Position numbers and translations under genes: made by a program | The notes under the pieces: model-generated | The model's database searches: none | What the model saw: only the letters and a program-made list of their open reading frames with translations | Told to the model about the DNA's origin: nothing | Source: an uncultured Algibacter sp. | GTDB lineage: Bacteria > Bacteroidota > Bacteroidia > Flavobacteriales > Flavobacteriaceae | DNA: 64,000 nucleotides | Direction: 5' to 3' | NCBI RefSeq assembly: GCF_947487575.1 | Contig: NZ_CANKXG010000006.1 | Location: forward strand, 62,001 to 126,000 | Part shown: in pieces, positions 1 through 9,887 of the stretch | Layout: each line of letters starts with the position of its first letter | Position numbering within the stretch: the first letter of the stretch is position 1

Positions 1-1348
1 GATCTGGATAAATGGATTCTTCAAAGGCATTAGAAATTGCTTCTGTTGGATAATTATTAAACGAATCATTTAAAACGGCATCTATTGAAGCAAAAATTTC
101 TGCTGAAGGCAATAAACGTCCTGCTTTTCTTGAAGCAGTAATTGCTTTTGCATGTCCAGGTCCATGAATGTAAGACCATATATTTGGTCTTTCCCCAGAA
201 ATTGTTTCAAAAACGGCATCTGGTGTTTTTACTTCATTCATTAATGCGGTTACCGTAGAATGCCTTAGTATTGGCATTTTTACACCTGTTTTCTTTATAA
301 TAGCATTCCATTCAGACACAATATTCCCATAATTTGCAGGTCCAGCAGCGTCGTTACTAATTAATATAGCAAAATGAGGTGGCAGATTTCGTTCTTTATA
401 ATAATCTCCCCACATTTTTACTCTTGATTGTAATTTGTGCATTGCCTCAATGGCATCTTGTTCAAAAAGTTTATAAAACATAACAGCCCAGCCATAATTC
501 CCTGGGCTATATGTTGGTATTGATGAACCGTCGGGGGAGTACCAATTATAGAAACCTTCTTTCATCCTCGAAACAAATAAGTTTTCTACACCAGATTTTG
601 CTAGTATTTGAGGAAACTGTAACGTTCTTCCTGGTACGTCTGTATTAAAAGCGGTAACCACATCGTTACCTTCAAAATTCTTTTTAAGCCAACGTCTTCC
701 AAAATACATTTCTCGAATCAATTGTTCATCGGTTTGCATCCCTTCATAAGGTTGATTGTAGGTTGCTCCCCACGTAAATCTTCCTTCGTTAGAGCGTGTC
801 ATAACCTCTTGCTTTCTATCTGGAAACTCTTCAATAAATTCTTTAAGGTTTAGCGTTTGTTCCATTCCAAAATGAAACCCTTTATCGTCATGCATGATGT
901 CTAAGGCTGGCGCAATAATATCATGTATACGTTCATGTCTACAATGGCCAGGTGTATCCATCCACGCTATATCTTGGTGTGATGAAGAAATAACATGAAA
1001 TGTACCTTCTTCAAAATACCCCCAGTCTGTTGTCACTAAAGGTGTGAATAATTGCTTTGTAGTATACTTTCTAGAAGTACCAACGAATGTCATGCTTTCT
1101 GGAGTTCCAAAAACTGGCAACCAAAGCCACGCTTTACCATCTTCATATTTAACCTCTATTGTTTTACCACTTTCTAAAACTACTTTTTTATAATGTTGAT
1201 GCTTCTCAACATCTAAACTTGCTTTAGCTAATAAATTTCCGGTAACCTCTGTATATTCATAAGGTTCTACGTAATTAATGTTGATTGTTTTTTGTCCAAA
1301 TGCAAAACTAAAAACTAGCATTAGGATTAAAATTGAGTGTTTTTTCAT
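1..1348 (-). CDS. GH38-type alpha-mannosidase, C-terminus outside window
   Basis: I translated this open frame from the ATG at 1348 down to the window edge (449 codons, no stop). It starts with a short signal peptide (KKHSILILMLVFSFAFG) and is homologous to the two GH38-type proteins at 39072-46292. Motifs seen: SSSHQDIAW near residue 122, matching the H-x-D zinc pair of GH38, and FNTDVPGRT, the equivalent of the nucleophile motif. The region before the catalytic domain is about 250 residues shorter than in the two paralogues. The motif that reads GHHDALT in the paralogues reads GHAKAIT here, so a likely zinc-ligand histidine is replaced. A LacI operator lies 26 bases upstream of the start. 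The family assignment is from motifs; substrate and the missing end are unknown. Confidence 0.8.
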   Translation of the reverse strand, partial: MKKHSILILMLVFSFAFGQKTININYVEPYEYTEVTGNLLAKASLDVEKHQHYKKVVLESGKTIEVKYEDGKAWLWLPVFGTPESMTFVGTSRKYTTKQLFTPLVTTDWGYFEEGTFHVISSSHQDIAWMDTPGHCRHERIHDIIAPALDIMHDDKGFHFGMEQTLNLKEFIEEFPDRKQEVMTRSNEGRFTWGATYNQPYEGMQTDEQLIREMYFGRRWLKKNFEGNDVVTAFNTDVPGRTLQFPQILAKSGVENLFVSRMKEGFYNWYSPDGSSIPTYSPGNYGWAVMFYKLFEQDAIEAMHKLQSRVKMWGDYYKERNLPPHFAILISNDAAGPANYGNIVSEWNAIIKKTGVKMPILRHSTVTALMNEVKTPDAVFETISGERPNIWSYIHGPGHAKAITASRKAGRLLPSAEIFASIDAVLNDSFNNYPTEAISNAFEESIYPD

Positions 1349-1373
1349 TACTATTAATTTTAATTATATTTTC

Positions 1374-1389
1374 ACTAAATCGGTTTAGT
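1374..1389 (-). promoter_or_regulatory. LacI-family operator before partial GH38 gene
   Basis: On the minus strand this reads ACTAAACCGATTTAGT, an imperfect palindrome with a central CG. Nineteen bases (ATAACTAAACCGATTTAGT) are identical to the site before the GH38 tandem at 39013. It sits in the 64-base gap between the lacI-type gene and the GH38 gene, consistent with local repression by that regulator. Confidence 0.75.
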
Positions 1390-1412
1390 TATTGATTAAA
1401 AAATTATTTTAC

Positions 1413-2438
1413 TCATAATAATTGACCACAAGATTCTCTTATTTCAAGTTTTGTTTTTAAGACAGTTGGCTTTATGTCTTGCTGAACTGTGCTTTCAATT
1501 TTATTTAATAATATTTCTATGACTGAACAACCTATTTCTTTAATAGGCTGAATTACCGCTGTAATTGGTGGCTCAACAATATCAAAAGCACTTAACTCAT
1601 CAAAACTAACAATTGCTACATCTTGCGGGACATTTATATTTAGTTTTTTAAGTACTCTTAATCCTTGTGAAGCCAAATAATGCGTTGCAAATACAATAGC
1701 ATCAACAGGTGTTGAACTTAATATTAATTTTGATACAGCCTTTTCAATTTCCTCTAAATATGCTTCGCGCTCAATTTCAATTATATACTCTTTTCTTGGT
1801 TCAATATTAAAACTTTTCAATGCATCATTATATCCCAAAAGTCTTTGCGCAATAGGTTCTAAAGCTGGTTTCAATGTTATCAACCCTATTTGTTCTCTGC
1901 CTAAATTTAAAAGGTGCTCAGTAATTTTTTTAGTGCCTAAATAATTATCAACTACCACATAATCGGTATCCTTATTAGGGTAATGTCTATCAAACAAAAC
2001 AAAAGGAAACTTCTCTTTTTTTAAAAAATCAATTTCTTTTTGATTCTTCTGCGTAGATGCTATAATTAGTCCATCCACTTGCCTATTTAACATTGACTGT
2101 ATTAGCTCTCCCTCCTTTTCAGGATCTTCATAAGAACTACTAAAAAGTACTGTGTACCCTTGTTCTTTTGCTTTCCTTTCAATTACACCCGATACTTTAG
2201 AATAAAATGTATCTGAAATATTAGGAATAATTAAACCAATAGTTTCACTCTTACCTCTACTTAACCCACGTGCTAATTGATTTGGAATATAGTTATGCTT
2301 TTTAGCATATTCTATTATTCTTTGCTGGGTATCTTGACTTATTTTATTTTCGTCTCCTTTATCATTCAAAACCAGCGAAACTGCCGTCTTGGAAACATTT
2401 AAATCATTTGCAATATCTTTCAGATATACCTTTTTCAT
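1413..2438 (-). CDS. LacI/GalR family transcriptional regulator
   Basis: 341 residues, the usual length for LacI/GalR repressors. The N-terminal helix-turn-helix is at residues 4-23 (LKDIANDLNVSKTAVSLVL), followed by the hinge helix (PNQLARGLSRGKSETIGLI) and a periplasmic-binding-type effector domain from about 60 to 335. It probably senses a sugar or sugar phosphate released by the locus. Three matching palindromes (2447-2462, 1374-1389, 39013-39030) mark its likely targets: its own promoter and the two GH38 transcription units. Its own operator ends 8 bases before the start codon, so autoregulation is likely. Family is secure; effector and targets are inference. Confidence 0.92.
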   Translation of the reverse strand: MKKVYLKDIANDLNVSKTAVSLVLNDKGDENKISQDTQQRIIEYAKKHNYIPNQLARGLSRGKSETIGLIIPNISDTFYSKVSGVIERKAKEQGYTVLFSSSYEDPEKEGELIQSMLNRQVDGLIIASTQKNQKEIDFLKKEKFPFVLFDRHYPNKDTDYVVVDNYLGTKKITEHLLNLGREQIGLITLKPALEPIAQRLLGYNDALKSFNIEPRKEYIIEIEREAYLEEIEKAVSKLILSSTPVDAIVFATHYLASQGLRVLKKLNINVPQDVAIVSFDELSAFDIVEPPITAVIQPIKEIGCSVIEILLNKIESTVQQDIKPTVLKTKLEIRESCGQLL

Positions 2439-2446
2439 TTAGTAAA

Positions 2447-2462
2447 ACTAAAACGGTTTAGT
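2447..2462 (-). promoter_or_regulatory. LacI-family operator before the regulator gene
   Basis: Minus-strand sequence ACTAAACCGTTTTAGT differs at one base from the two other sites (1374 and 39013). It lies 8 bases upstream of the regulator start, placing it over the promoter or leader, as expected for autoregulation. Confidence 0.7.
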
Positions 2463-2584
2463 CTTAGCTATACAAATAAAGTTAATTAGATTTAAATTTC
2501 CTAAATTTTTGCTTTTAAAATTTAATATACATAAATCAACTGAACAAAATTATTGTTTATTAACCTTCTTATAAATTGAAAAAG

Positions 2585-3895
2585 TTAAACTACTACCCGT
2601 TTGCAATTCACAAAATAACCGTACCATGAAATATATAAGAAACACAACAATGGTAATATAAATGAAAAGTTAACCTCTGAAACACCTAATACTTTAGTAT
2701 CAGATACGCCATTACCTCCCAAATCTATAATCATGCCTTGCAATTTTGGCATTAATGCTCCGCCAACAATAGCCATTACTAATCCTGCTGACCCAACTTT
2801 TGATTGCTCTTCAGTTAAATCTCCAAGTGCAATTCCATATATTGTTGGAAACATTAAAGACATACAAAATGACACACCCACTAGCGCATACAAACCAACA
2901 ATACCGTTAATAAAAATAGTACCTAAAACAAAACACATTGCCAATACAGCAAAAACCATTAACAAGTTACCAGAACTCATAAATCTTAACATATAAGTGC
3001 CAATAGCTCTACCAATTGTGAATAATATAAACGCAGCCATTTGATAATAGCCTGCTGTAACACTATCCATACCAATAGCCTCTGCATACTGATAAATGTA
3101 AGTCCAACACATTATTTGGGCACCAACATATAATATTTGAGCTAAAACACCTAAAGTGTACTTACTATCTTTAAACAGGTTACCAAACGTATCACTAATA
3201 CTAGGCATTGCGCCTTCCTCTTTAGATTGTGGCATTTTAGCAACCAAAAACAAAACAAAGATGCCTAGAAGAACGAGCCCAAGAATAACATAAGGATTTC
3301 TAATTACTAATAAATCTGATGTTTTTATTAAAAGTTTTGAAGCTTCATCTAAAGCACTGAAATTTTCTATATCATCAGATTTTAAATTTTTTAAAACAAA
3401 CTGTTGCGCAACAAATAATCCTACAATTAATCCTATTGGATTAAATGCTTGTGCCAAATTTAAACGTTGAGTTGCTGTTTCTTTTGGCCCCATAGCAAGT
3501 GCATAAGGGTTGGCGGCAGTTTCTAAAAAAGCTAATCCAAAAGTTAAGACATATAGCCCCAAGCAAAAAAACCAAAATTGCTCTGTTGTTGCGGCTGGAT
3601 AAAATAATAAAGCGCCAACGGCATATAAACCTAAACCTATGAGAATACCAGTTTTATAAGAATACTTCCTCATAAACATAGCAGCTGGTAAAGCCATACA
3701 AAAATACCCGCCATAGAATGCCATTTGCACCCATGCTGCTTGTGAATTTGAAAGCTCTAACACCTTTTTAAATGCTTGAACCATGGGGTCTGTAACTGCA
3801 TTTGCAAAACCCCAAAGCGCAAAAAGTGATGTTACCAAAATAAAAGGCAATAGCATCTTTTTAGGGACAACTTCAATTTTTTGTTTTGAATTCAT
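2585..3895 (-). CDS. FucP-like MFS sugar:H+ symporter
   Basis: 436 residues with about 12 hydrophobic segments, resembling the fucose/glucose-galactose permease (FHS) family: LFALWGFANAVTDPMV at the first helix and ETAANPYALAMGP in the middle are typical. In the Bacteroidota such permeases carry monosaccharides across the inner membrane; here mannose is the likely cargo, given the mannosidases around it. It has its own upstream region of 144 bases separating it from the hybrid regulator gene, and that region carries the 13-base motif also found before susC at 26352. A decayed copy of the C-terminus of a close homologue is at 47508-47705. Substrate is inferred only from context. Confidence 0.88.
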   Translation of the reverse strand: MNSKQKIEVVPKKMLLPFILVTSLFALWGFANAVTDPMVQAFKKVLELSNSQAAWVQMAFYGGYFCMALPAAMFMRKYSYKTGILIGLGLYAVGALLFYPAATTEQFWFFCLGLYVLTFGLAFLETAANPYALAMGPKETATQRLNLAQAFNPIGLIVGLFVAQQFVLKNLKSDDIENFSALDEASKLLIKTSDLLVIRNPYVILGLVLLGIFVLFLVAKMPQSKEEGAMPSISDTFGNLFKDSKYTLGVLAQILYVGAQIMCWTYIYQYAEAIGMDSVTAGYYQMAAFILFTIGRAIGTYMLRFMSSGNLLMVFAVLAMCFVLGTIFINGIVGLYALVGVSFCMSLMFPTIYGIALGDLTEEQSKVGSAGLVMAIVGGALMPKLQGMIIDLGGNGVSDTKVLGVSEVNFSFILPLLCFLYISWYGYFVNCKRVVV

Positions 3896-3976
3896 GTATT
3901 GAATTTAAATTATAGAGTTTAATTTATAAACATCAAATGTCGCATTTAAGCTATAATAGCATACAGACATTTTATT

Positions 3977-3989
3977 CAAAAACATGGAT
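3977..3989. promoter_or_regulatory. Shared promoter element upstream of permease
   Basis: TCAAAAACATGGA on the plus strand, identical to 26430-26442 and preceded in both cases by ATTTTAT. It lies 82-94 bases before the permease start; the copy before susC lies 78-90 bases before its start. This is a candidate binding site for the hybrid regulator encoded in between (4040-8071). Confidence 0.5.
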
Positions 3990-4039
3990 GTTTTCAAAAT
4001 GAAAAATTTTAGAACGCCTTAAAAGACATAAAAAACACT

Positions 4040-7000
4040 TTACTTTAATAATTTACTAGGAGCGTAACCAAATTGCTTTTTAAAAACCCTACTGAAATAT
4101 AAGGGGTCATTAAATCCAACCATATCCGATACTTCAGAGACATTGTAGTTTTTAGTTTTTAAAAGTTGAGCTGACTTTTTTAAACGAATGGTTCGAATGA
4201 ACTCGTTAGGAGACAAATCTGTTAACTGCTTTATTTTTCTGTATAATTTAGAAGAACTCATAGCCATTTCATCTGAAACGAAACTTGGCGATAAATTAGG
4301 TTCGTTTAAGTTGGTTTCAATAACTTCTTTGATTCTAGATACTAAATCAATATCAATTTGAGAATGTGCCAAGGTCATTACATCGCTTTCTGCAACCCCT
4401 GAAAAACGTTGTTTTAAATCAAAATGAATTTTTATAACGTTATCTATTCTCGATTTTAATAAGGCGGGGTCAAAAGGTTTAACTAAGTAGCCATCTACTC
4501 CAATTTTATAGCCCTTAATTCTATTTTCGTTTTCTGCCAAAGCTGTTAACAAAATAACTGCTATATGACTAATATTTTCATCATTTTTTAAGGCTTCTAC
4601 AAACTTAAAACCATCCATTACTGGCATCATAACATCTACTACGCACAATACTGGTTTTATCTTTTTACAAATTTCTAAGCCTTCTTTTCCATTTTCAGCT
4701 TCATAAACTGTAAAAAAGTCAGACAAATAGTCTACAGCATATTTTCTAAGTTCAGAATTATCTTCTATAACTAATATTTTATGCTTAACATCAATATTTA
4801 AATTTTTGGTTTTAGATTCAGTTTGATTCAACACTAAAGGAGCATCTTTAATAATTTCCTCAGTATTCTTTTGAGAATTCTCAGTATCTACTTCTTGTAT
4901 TTCTTCAGTTGTAAAAGCATTTTTATAAACTGGCAATTCAATAGTAAATACACTTCCTTTTTTAGTTTCACTTTCAACCTTTATTAAGCCTTTATGAATT
5001 TCTACCAAGGCTTTTACTAAGGAAAGTCCTATACCAGTTCCCGTTGTATTCTTCATACTATTTTTAGCTTGATAAAATCTTGAAAATATTTTTTCCTGAC
5101 TTTCTGAGGGTATACCAATACCATCATCACTAACTTCAATGATTAAGGTTTTATTTTTTTTATCTCCGATACCTATAAATAAATCAACATTACCATGATT
5201 ATCAGTAAATTTCATTGCATTTGACAACAGATTATAAAGCATCTTATTCAACTTATCAATATCTACCCAACACATAATTGCATCGTCTTCGGTATTGAAA
5301 TTAAAATTGATGTTTTTTGACTGCGCTAACTCTATAAAAGAATAGAAAACACTTTTTGTGCTTTGTATTACATCAACTTCTGAAACTTTTAGTTTTAGTT
5401 CTCCAGTTTCAGCTCTTCTAAAATCTAATATTTGATTTACTAGTCTTAAAAGTCTGTTGGCATTTTGATGAATTAAACCAATTTTATGTTTTGATTGACT
5501 TCCTCCAACTTGTGCATTTAGTAATTGTTTTGCTGGACCTAAAATTAACGTTAAAGGGGTACGCAATTCATGAGAGATATTTGTAAAAAACCGCAGCTTT
5601 TCGTTATTTAATTTTTCATCTCGTTCTCTTTTTACTTTTTCAAGTAAAAGTTCTTGCTTTAGTTGAATACGGTATTTAATCTGTTTTCTTAAAAAATAAA
5701 TAAAAACTGAAAGTAACACCAAAACCAAAATAAAGAATTGGTATGTTAACCAAAAAGGAGACGATATACTTATATTATAAGTTGATACATCACTCCAATA
5801 TCCGTTATTATTAGACGCTTTTACCCTCAAAATATAATCATCAGGATATAAGTTAGTGTATTGAACTGTTCTTGAATTACTTGTAGTTGTATTCCAGGTA
5901 TCATCAAAACCTTCTAGCTTATATTCATAGGTATTTAACCGCTCATTGGCATAAGATGGTATTGCAAACTTTATTGAAAAATTACGATTGCGATATTTTA
6001 ATTCAACTGAATTATTATAGTTTAAATCTTTATTAAGAACTATTTGATTATCAATTTCAATTCCTGGCAATACTTCCTTGTTTTGTATTTTAAAATCCGT
6101 TATTAAAGGCTTAGGCGCGTTGGTATTTTCCTTTATATCAATAGGTGAAAAATATATAATATCCTTGTCTCCACCTATATAAATTCTTGTGTTATCATAT
6201 TGCAAAAACCCACGTTTATTAATAAGATTTGAACGCACACCATTGTTTATGTGAAACGATCTGTACTCGTTTTTTTCTGGGATATACTTTACAATCTTAT
6301 TATAATTCATATTTAACCATAAACAGCCATGAATGTCAGTTGTCATATCTGTTATCCAACTATTCTTCAATTCTACAGGATTCTCTTTAAGAAAAAAGTC
6401 ATCTCTTAATGAATCATAATAATTAAGCCCTTTTCGTGTACCTGCCCAAACTGTACCCTTACCATCAATAATAATGTCTTTTATTTTATTATTAGATAAT
6501 CGTCTTTTATTTTCCTCAAATTTGTAATGCCTTGTTTCTTTATTTTCTATGTTATACTTAACTACACCTTCTTCTGTAGCCAACCATAAAACATCTTCTT
6601 TATCAGGTACAATTTTATTAATATCTTGCATAGCATCAAGCTCAGGATTAATTTTTAAAGACGTTCTCTTTTTTAAATCAAACTCAATTAACCCTTCTCC
6701 AACAGACCCTATTAATAACTTGGTATCAGAAATTTTATAAAATGTTGATATTGGAGATGATTTTACACCAACATTTAGCTCTGTTACGCTGTTAGTTTTT
6801 AAGTTATAGTTTAGAACTTTTCCGCTCCACAATCCTATAAAAAACTCAATATTATCAATGGTATAAATACTACTTATTCTCTTGTAAGATTTTAGTATTT
6901 GCTTAAATGCATTACCATATTTTATATACAATCCGTTAGAATTTGTTCCTACTAACACTTTATTATCATAGGTTTTTGCAAAGGAGCTTATAACTGGAAT

Positions 7001-8071
7001 ATTGCCACTTGAAGTAAAATTTGCCTTTATAGATTTAAATTGATTTTCGTAAGGATCTAATTTATCTAAGCCATTCTCTGTACCTATCCATAGTATGCCA
7101 GATTGATCAAAATAAAGAGATAAAATATAATTATTTACTAAAGAACTCGTGTTTCTAATATCTGGAATATACCTATTAAATGTGTTGTTTTTTATATCCT
7201 CAATACTTTCACATTCTATAATACCGTTTAATGTACCAAACCAGTATTTTCCATCAGGAGCAATGGTATAGCATCTAAAATAATCAGTAGAATTATCTTT
7301 ATGAATCAGGCTAAACTCGTTATCAATATTATTAAATTGATATAATCCATCTTTTGTTCCTACATATAACTCATGCAACTTATCTTCTAAAATAAAATAA
7401 GCGTCCGAATCATTAATTAGTTCACCTTTTTTAGGAGACAACTTATAATTTTTGAAATTAGAAATATTATTTTTTTCATCTATAGTAAGACTAAAAACAC
7501 CTTTATTAAAAGTTGTAAACCATATTTTACCATCGCTAGTTTGATATATTGACCTTATATTCTTAGCTCCATCTGCATTGACTTTATAAAAACGTTCTTC
7601 TTTTTTATTAAAATAACATATTCCATTTTGCATGGTACCCACCCAAAGTCTATCTGAGTTATCAATAAAAATAGACCTGATTTTATCTCCTACAATTGCA
7701 TTCTTCTTATTTTTATTGCTATGATACGTTTTAAATGTGTGTGTTGGAATATTGTATTTAGTTAGACCAAAGTCTGTTGCAATCCAAAGATTATCGTGCT
7801 TGTCTGCAACAATCTCTAAAATATCATCACTATTCAGAAAATTAGGATCATCAACTTTAACTTCAAAGGTTTTAAAATCGTAACCGTCAAACCTGTTTAC
7901 TCCTCCAAATGTACCAATCCACAAAAAGCCTTTACTATCTTGTACAATAGACCTTACTGAGTTGTGAGATAGTCCATTTACTTCATTATAATGTTCAAAA
8001 ACGAGCTCTTGAGCACTTGTTATGCAAGTACTGATAAAAATGAAAAATATAAACAGTCTATTCGTTTTCAA
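4040..8071 (-). CDS. Hybrid two-component system regulator (HTCS)
   Basis: 1343 residues, the usual size for an HTCS. Order: signal peptide 1-20; about 14 two-component propeller repeats (DSKGFLWIGTFGGVNRFDG-type) to about 690; Y_Y_Y domain to about 770; one membrane segment near 780-800 (WLTYQFFILVLVLLSVFIYF); HisKA with ISHELRTP, histidine near 834; HATPase with DDGIGI and GTGIGLSL; receiver domain from about 1095 with VVDVMMP; AraC-type DNA-binding domain from about 1240. The periplasmic propeller normally binds an oligosaccharide from the target glycan, and the AraC domain activates the adjacent susC/susD operon. It ends the gene run from 26352, 15 bases after the phosphoesterase gene. 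Confidence 0.96.
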   Translation of the reverse strand: MKTNRLFIFFIFISTCITSAQELVFEHYNEVNGLSHNSVRSIVQDSKGFLWIGTFGGVNRFDGYDFKTFEVKVDDPNFLNSDDILEIVADKHDNLWIATDFGLTKYNIPTHTFKTYHSNKNKKNAIVGDKIRSIFIDNSDRLWVGTMQNGICYFNKKEERFYKVNADGAKNIRSIYQTSDGKIWFTTFNKGVFSLTIDEKNNISNFKNYKLSPKKGELINDSDAYFILEDKLHELYVGTKDGLYQFNNIDNEFSLIHKDNSTDYFRCYTIAPDGKYWFGTLNGIIECESIEDIKNNTFNRYIPDIRNTSSLVNNYILSLYFDQSGILWIGTENGLDKLDPYENQFKSIKANFTSSGNIPVISSFAKTYDNKVLVGTNSNGLYIKYGNAFKQILKSYKRISSIYTIDNIEFFIGLWSGKVLNYNLKTNSVTELNVGVKSSPISTFYKISDTKLLIGSVGEGLIEFDLKKRTSLKINPELDAMQDINKIVPDKEDVLWLATEEGVVKYNIENKETRHYKFEENKRRLSNNKIKDIIIDGKGTVWAGTRKGLNYYDSLRDDFFLKENPVELKNSWITDMTTDIHGCLWLNMNYNKIVKYIPEKNEYRSFHINNGVRSNLINKRGFLQYDNTRIYIGGDKDIIYFSPIDIKENTNAPKPLITDFKIQNKEVLPGIEIDNQIVLNKDLNYNNSVELKYRNRNFSIKFAIPSYANERLNTYEYKLEGFDDTWNTTTSNSRTVQYTNLYPDDYILRVKASNNNGYWSDVSTYNISISSPFWLTYQFFILVLVLLSVFIYFLRKQIKYRIQLKQELLLEKVKRERDEKLNNEKLRFFTNISHELRTPLTLILGPAKQLLNAQVGGSQSKHKIGLIHQNANRLLRLVNQILDFRRAETGELKLKVSEVDVIQSTKSVFYSFIELAQSKNINFNFNTEDDAIMCWVDIDKLNKMLYNLLSNAMKFTDNHGNVDLFIGIGDKKNKTLIIEVSDDGIGIPSESQEKIFSRFYQAKNSMKNTTGTGIGLSLVKALVEIHKGLIKVESETKKGSVFTIELPVYKNAFTTEEIQEVDTENSQKNTEEIIKDAPLVLNQTESKTKNLNIDVKHKILVIEDNSELRKYAVDYLSDFFTVYEAENGKEGLEICKKIKPVLCVVDVMMPVMDGFKFVEALKNDENISHIAVILLTALAENENRIKGYKIGVDGYLVKPFDPALLKSRIDNVIKIHFDLKQRFSGVAESDVMTLAHSQIDIDLVSRIKEVIETNLNEPNLSPSFVSDEMAMSSSKLYRKIKQLTDLSPNEFIRTIRLKKSAQLLKTKNYNVSEVSDMVGFNDPLYFSRVFKKQFGYAPSKLLK

Positions 8072-8086
8072 ATTGGTGCTCGATAT

Positions 8087-9880
8087 TTAGTTAATTATAA
8101 TTTTGTGCTCTTCTAAATTTATCACAAAATTTTCAGATGGCTCACCATTTAAAAACTTTTTAAAGATGAAACAAAACTGATTGAAGTCTTTTTGTCTATT
8201 AGAAGGTGTTTTTAAAAGCTGGAATTTACCCTGAAACAGTTCAATGATTTGTTTGTAATTATCTAATCTTTTTTCTCCAATATCACTAAAAGCAAGAGCA
8301 TCTGCAGAACGCAGTCGATATAAATCAAAAAGCATATCAAAACCTGTCCAAGTTTTAAATTCAGTATTATTTTTAGTATCCCCTGAAGCAAATTTCAGTA
8401 AATCCTCTCCTGTTGCTTCCACTAGAAAATCGGTAAAAGAAATATTCCAATCTTCTTCTAAAAATCGTAATCGTACCAATTCCTTTAAATGAAATTGGGT
8501 GAAATCTTTATAACTCTTAGCTTTTAAAATAGTAGAATCCCATACTATTTTTGAGTTATTCTTTTTCAAATTTTGATGTTCTTGTTTGTAAAGGAAAAAT
8601 AACTCCCTAAACCTAGGAACACTATCCACTACAATAGTTTCTATTTTAAATTCTTTGGCTGATACAGTTGCTATTTTATAGGCGGGAATATATGCTGCTA
8701 ATGATGGAATTTGAACGTTTACCAAACTACCATTTATAAAGGTTGCTATGCCCGTATCATTAATATGCATATGACCGCCAAAATGGACTTTTACACCAGC
8801 ATTTACAAAAGCTTTTGCTACAGCTTCTTTAGGTACTCTGTGCAATTGCATTTTAGTTTCTCCTAATAAATTTTGAATATGTTCTGAGGCACCATCGTTA
8901 AAATCTACAGTTGGATAATGACTAAAAACGATTAGTTTTTTATTTAACTTTTCTGCACGTTGCGTAACAGTCTTTATCCAATTTAGCAAGTGTTTTTTAT
9001 GCGTTAAAACATTATTATAACCAATACTTGCACTACTGTAATTTTTTGAATTCTTTGGCACATAAACATTCGCATCAATAGCTAAAAACCAAAGTCCATC
9101 CGTGGGTTCTACTAAATAACTTACATCTGGAATTTTGTTTCCAAAAGGCGGAATTTCATAATTTCTATTTGATAAATCGGCTTGTTGTATTGCCTCATTA
9201 AATTGATAATTTGAATACGTATAATCTGAAAACGGTGTTTCCCAATACACATCTTTTTCCTTTGGAAAAAAGCCAAAATCCTTTAATTCGGAAAGAATTT
9301 CTTCATACCCTAACTTAGCAATATCTTTGGTGAAAATGGGGTTCAATTCTTGATTTTCTTGAGCTTCAAATGCTTTTTCGGAACTAAAAATAGGTTGTTG
9401 ATTGCCACCTTCTCCAAGAAAATCGTATTTACCCGACTCTTGGTAAAACGGGCGCACAGGGTCATGATTACCTGTTGTAAGTATAAACTCAATATCATGC
9501 GCTTCTGAATACTTTTTTAATATTCCTTTTAGCCCTTTTATGTTCAGCATTTGTCCATCGTCACTAAAATCGCCTGGTAAAACCACATATTTTATGTTAC
9601 GAGACGCTACATCATCTAAAGCAGCTAAAAAAGCAAAATAATTTTCGTTGAATAATCGCGTAGATTGCAATTGTGATTGCATGGTTCTTGCCAAGGTATA
9701 TTTGCCTGTTGCTGGATTTAAAACACCTTTATACTCATTATCTGAAAACGTTCCGTAAATATCTTGCAAATGCACATCTGCCATAAAAGCCACTTTAAAA
9801 CTCTTATCTGTTTTTCCTTGCTTCTCATTACAAGAAAACAATAGCAAACCAATAAAAATGACACTAAGTCTTTTGAACAT
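8087..9880 (-). CDS. Calcineurin-like metallophosphoesterase lipoprotein
   Basis: 597 residues with a lipoprotein signal (FIGLLLFSC, Cys 17). The metallophosphoesterase signatures are all present: FMADVHLQD (D-x-H), LPGDFSDDG (G-D), TGNHDP (G-N-H-D), FSHYP, and GGHMHIND (G-H-x-H). These form a two-metal phosphoesterase centre in the family. Natural substrate is not evident. It lies 7 bases after the GH115 gene in a run that also holds a PI-PLC-type enzyme, so a phosphomonoester or phosphodiester on a glycan or glycolipid is a reasonable guess. The C-terminal 170 residues are outside the catalytic motifs and I do not recognise them. Confidence 0.88.
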   Translation of the reverse strand: MFKRLSVIFIGLLLFSCNEKQGKTDKSFKVAFMADVHLQDIYGTFSDNEYKGVLNPATGKYTLARTMQSQLQSTRLFNENYFAFLAALDDVASRNIKYVVLPGDFSDDGQMLNIKGLKGILKKYSEAHDIEFILTTGNHDPVRPFYQESGKYDFLGEGGNQQPIFSSEKAFEAQENQELNPIFTKDIAKLGYEEILSELKDFGFFPKEKDVYWETPFSDYTYSNYQFNEAIQQADLSNRNYEIPPFGNKIPDVSYLVEPTDGLWFLAIDANVYVPKNSKNYSSASIGYNNVLTHKKHLLNWIKTVTQRAEKLNKKLIVFSHYPTVDFNDGASEHIQNLLGETKMQLHRVPKEAVAKAFVNAGVKVHFGGHMHINDTGIATFINGSLVNVQIPSLAAYIPAYKIATVSAKEFKIETIVVDSVPRFRELFFLYKQEHQNLKKNNSKIVWDSTILKAKSYKDFTQFHLKELVRLRFLEEDWNISFTDFLVEATGEDLLKFASGDTKNNTEFKTWTGFDMLFDLYRLRSADALAFSDIGEKRLDNYKQIIELFQGKFQLLKTPSNRQKDFNQFCFIFKKFLNGEPSENFVINLEEHKIIIN

Positions 9881-9887
9881 TTAGATA

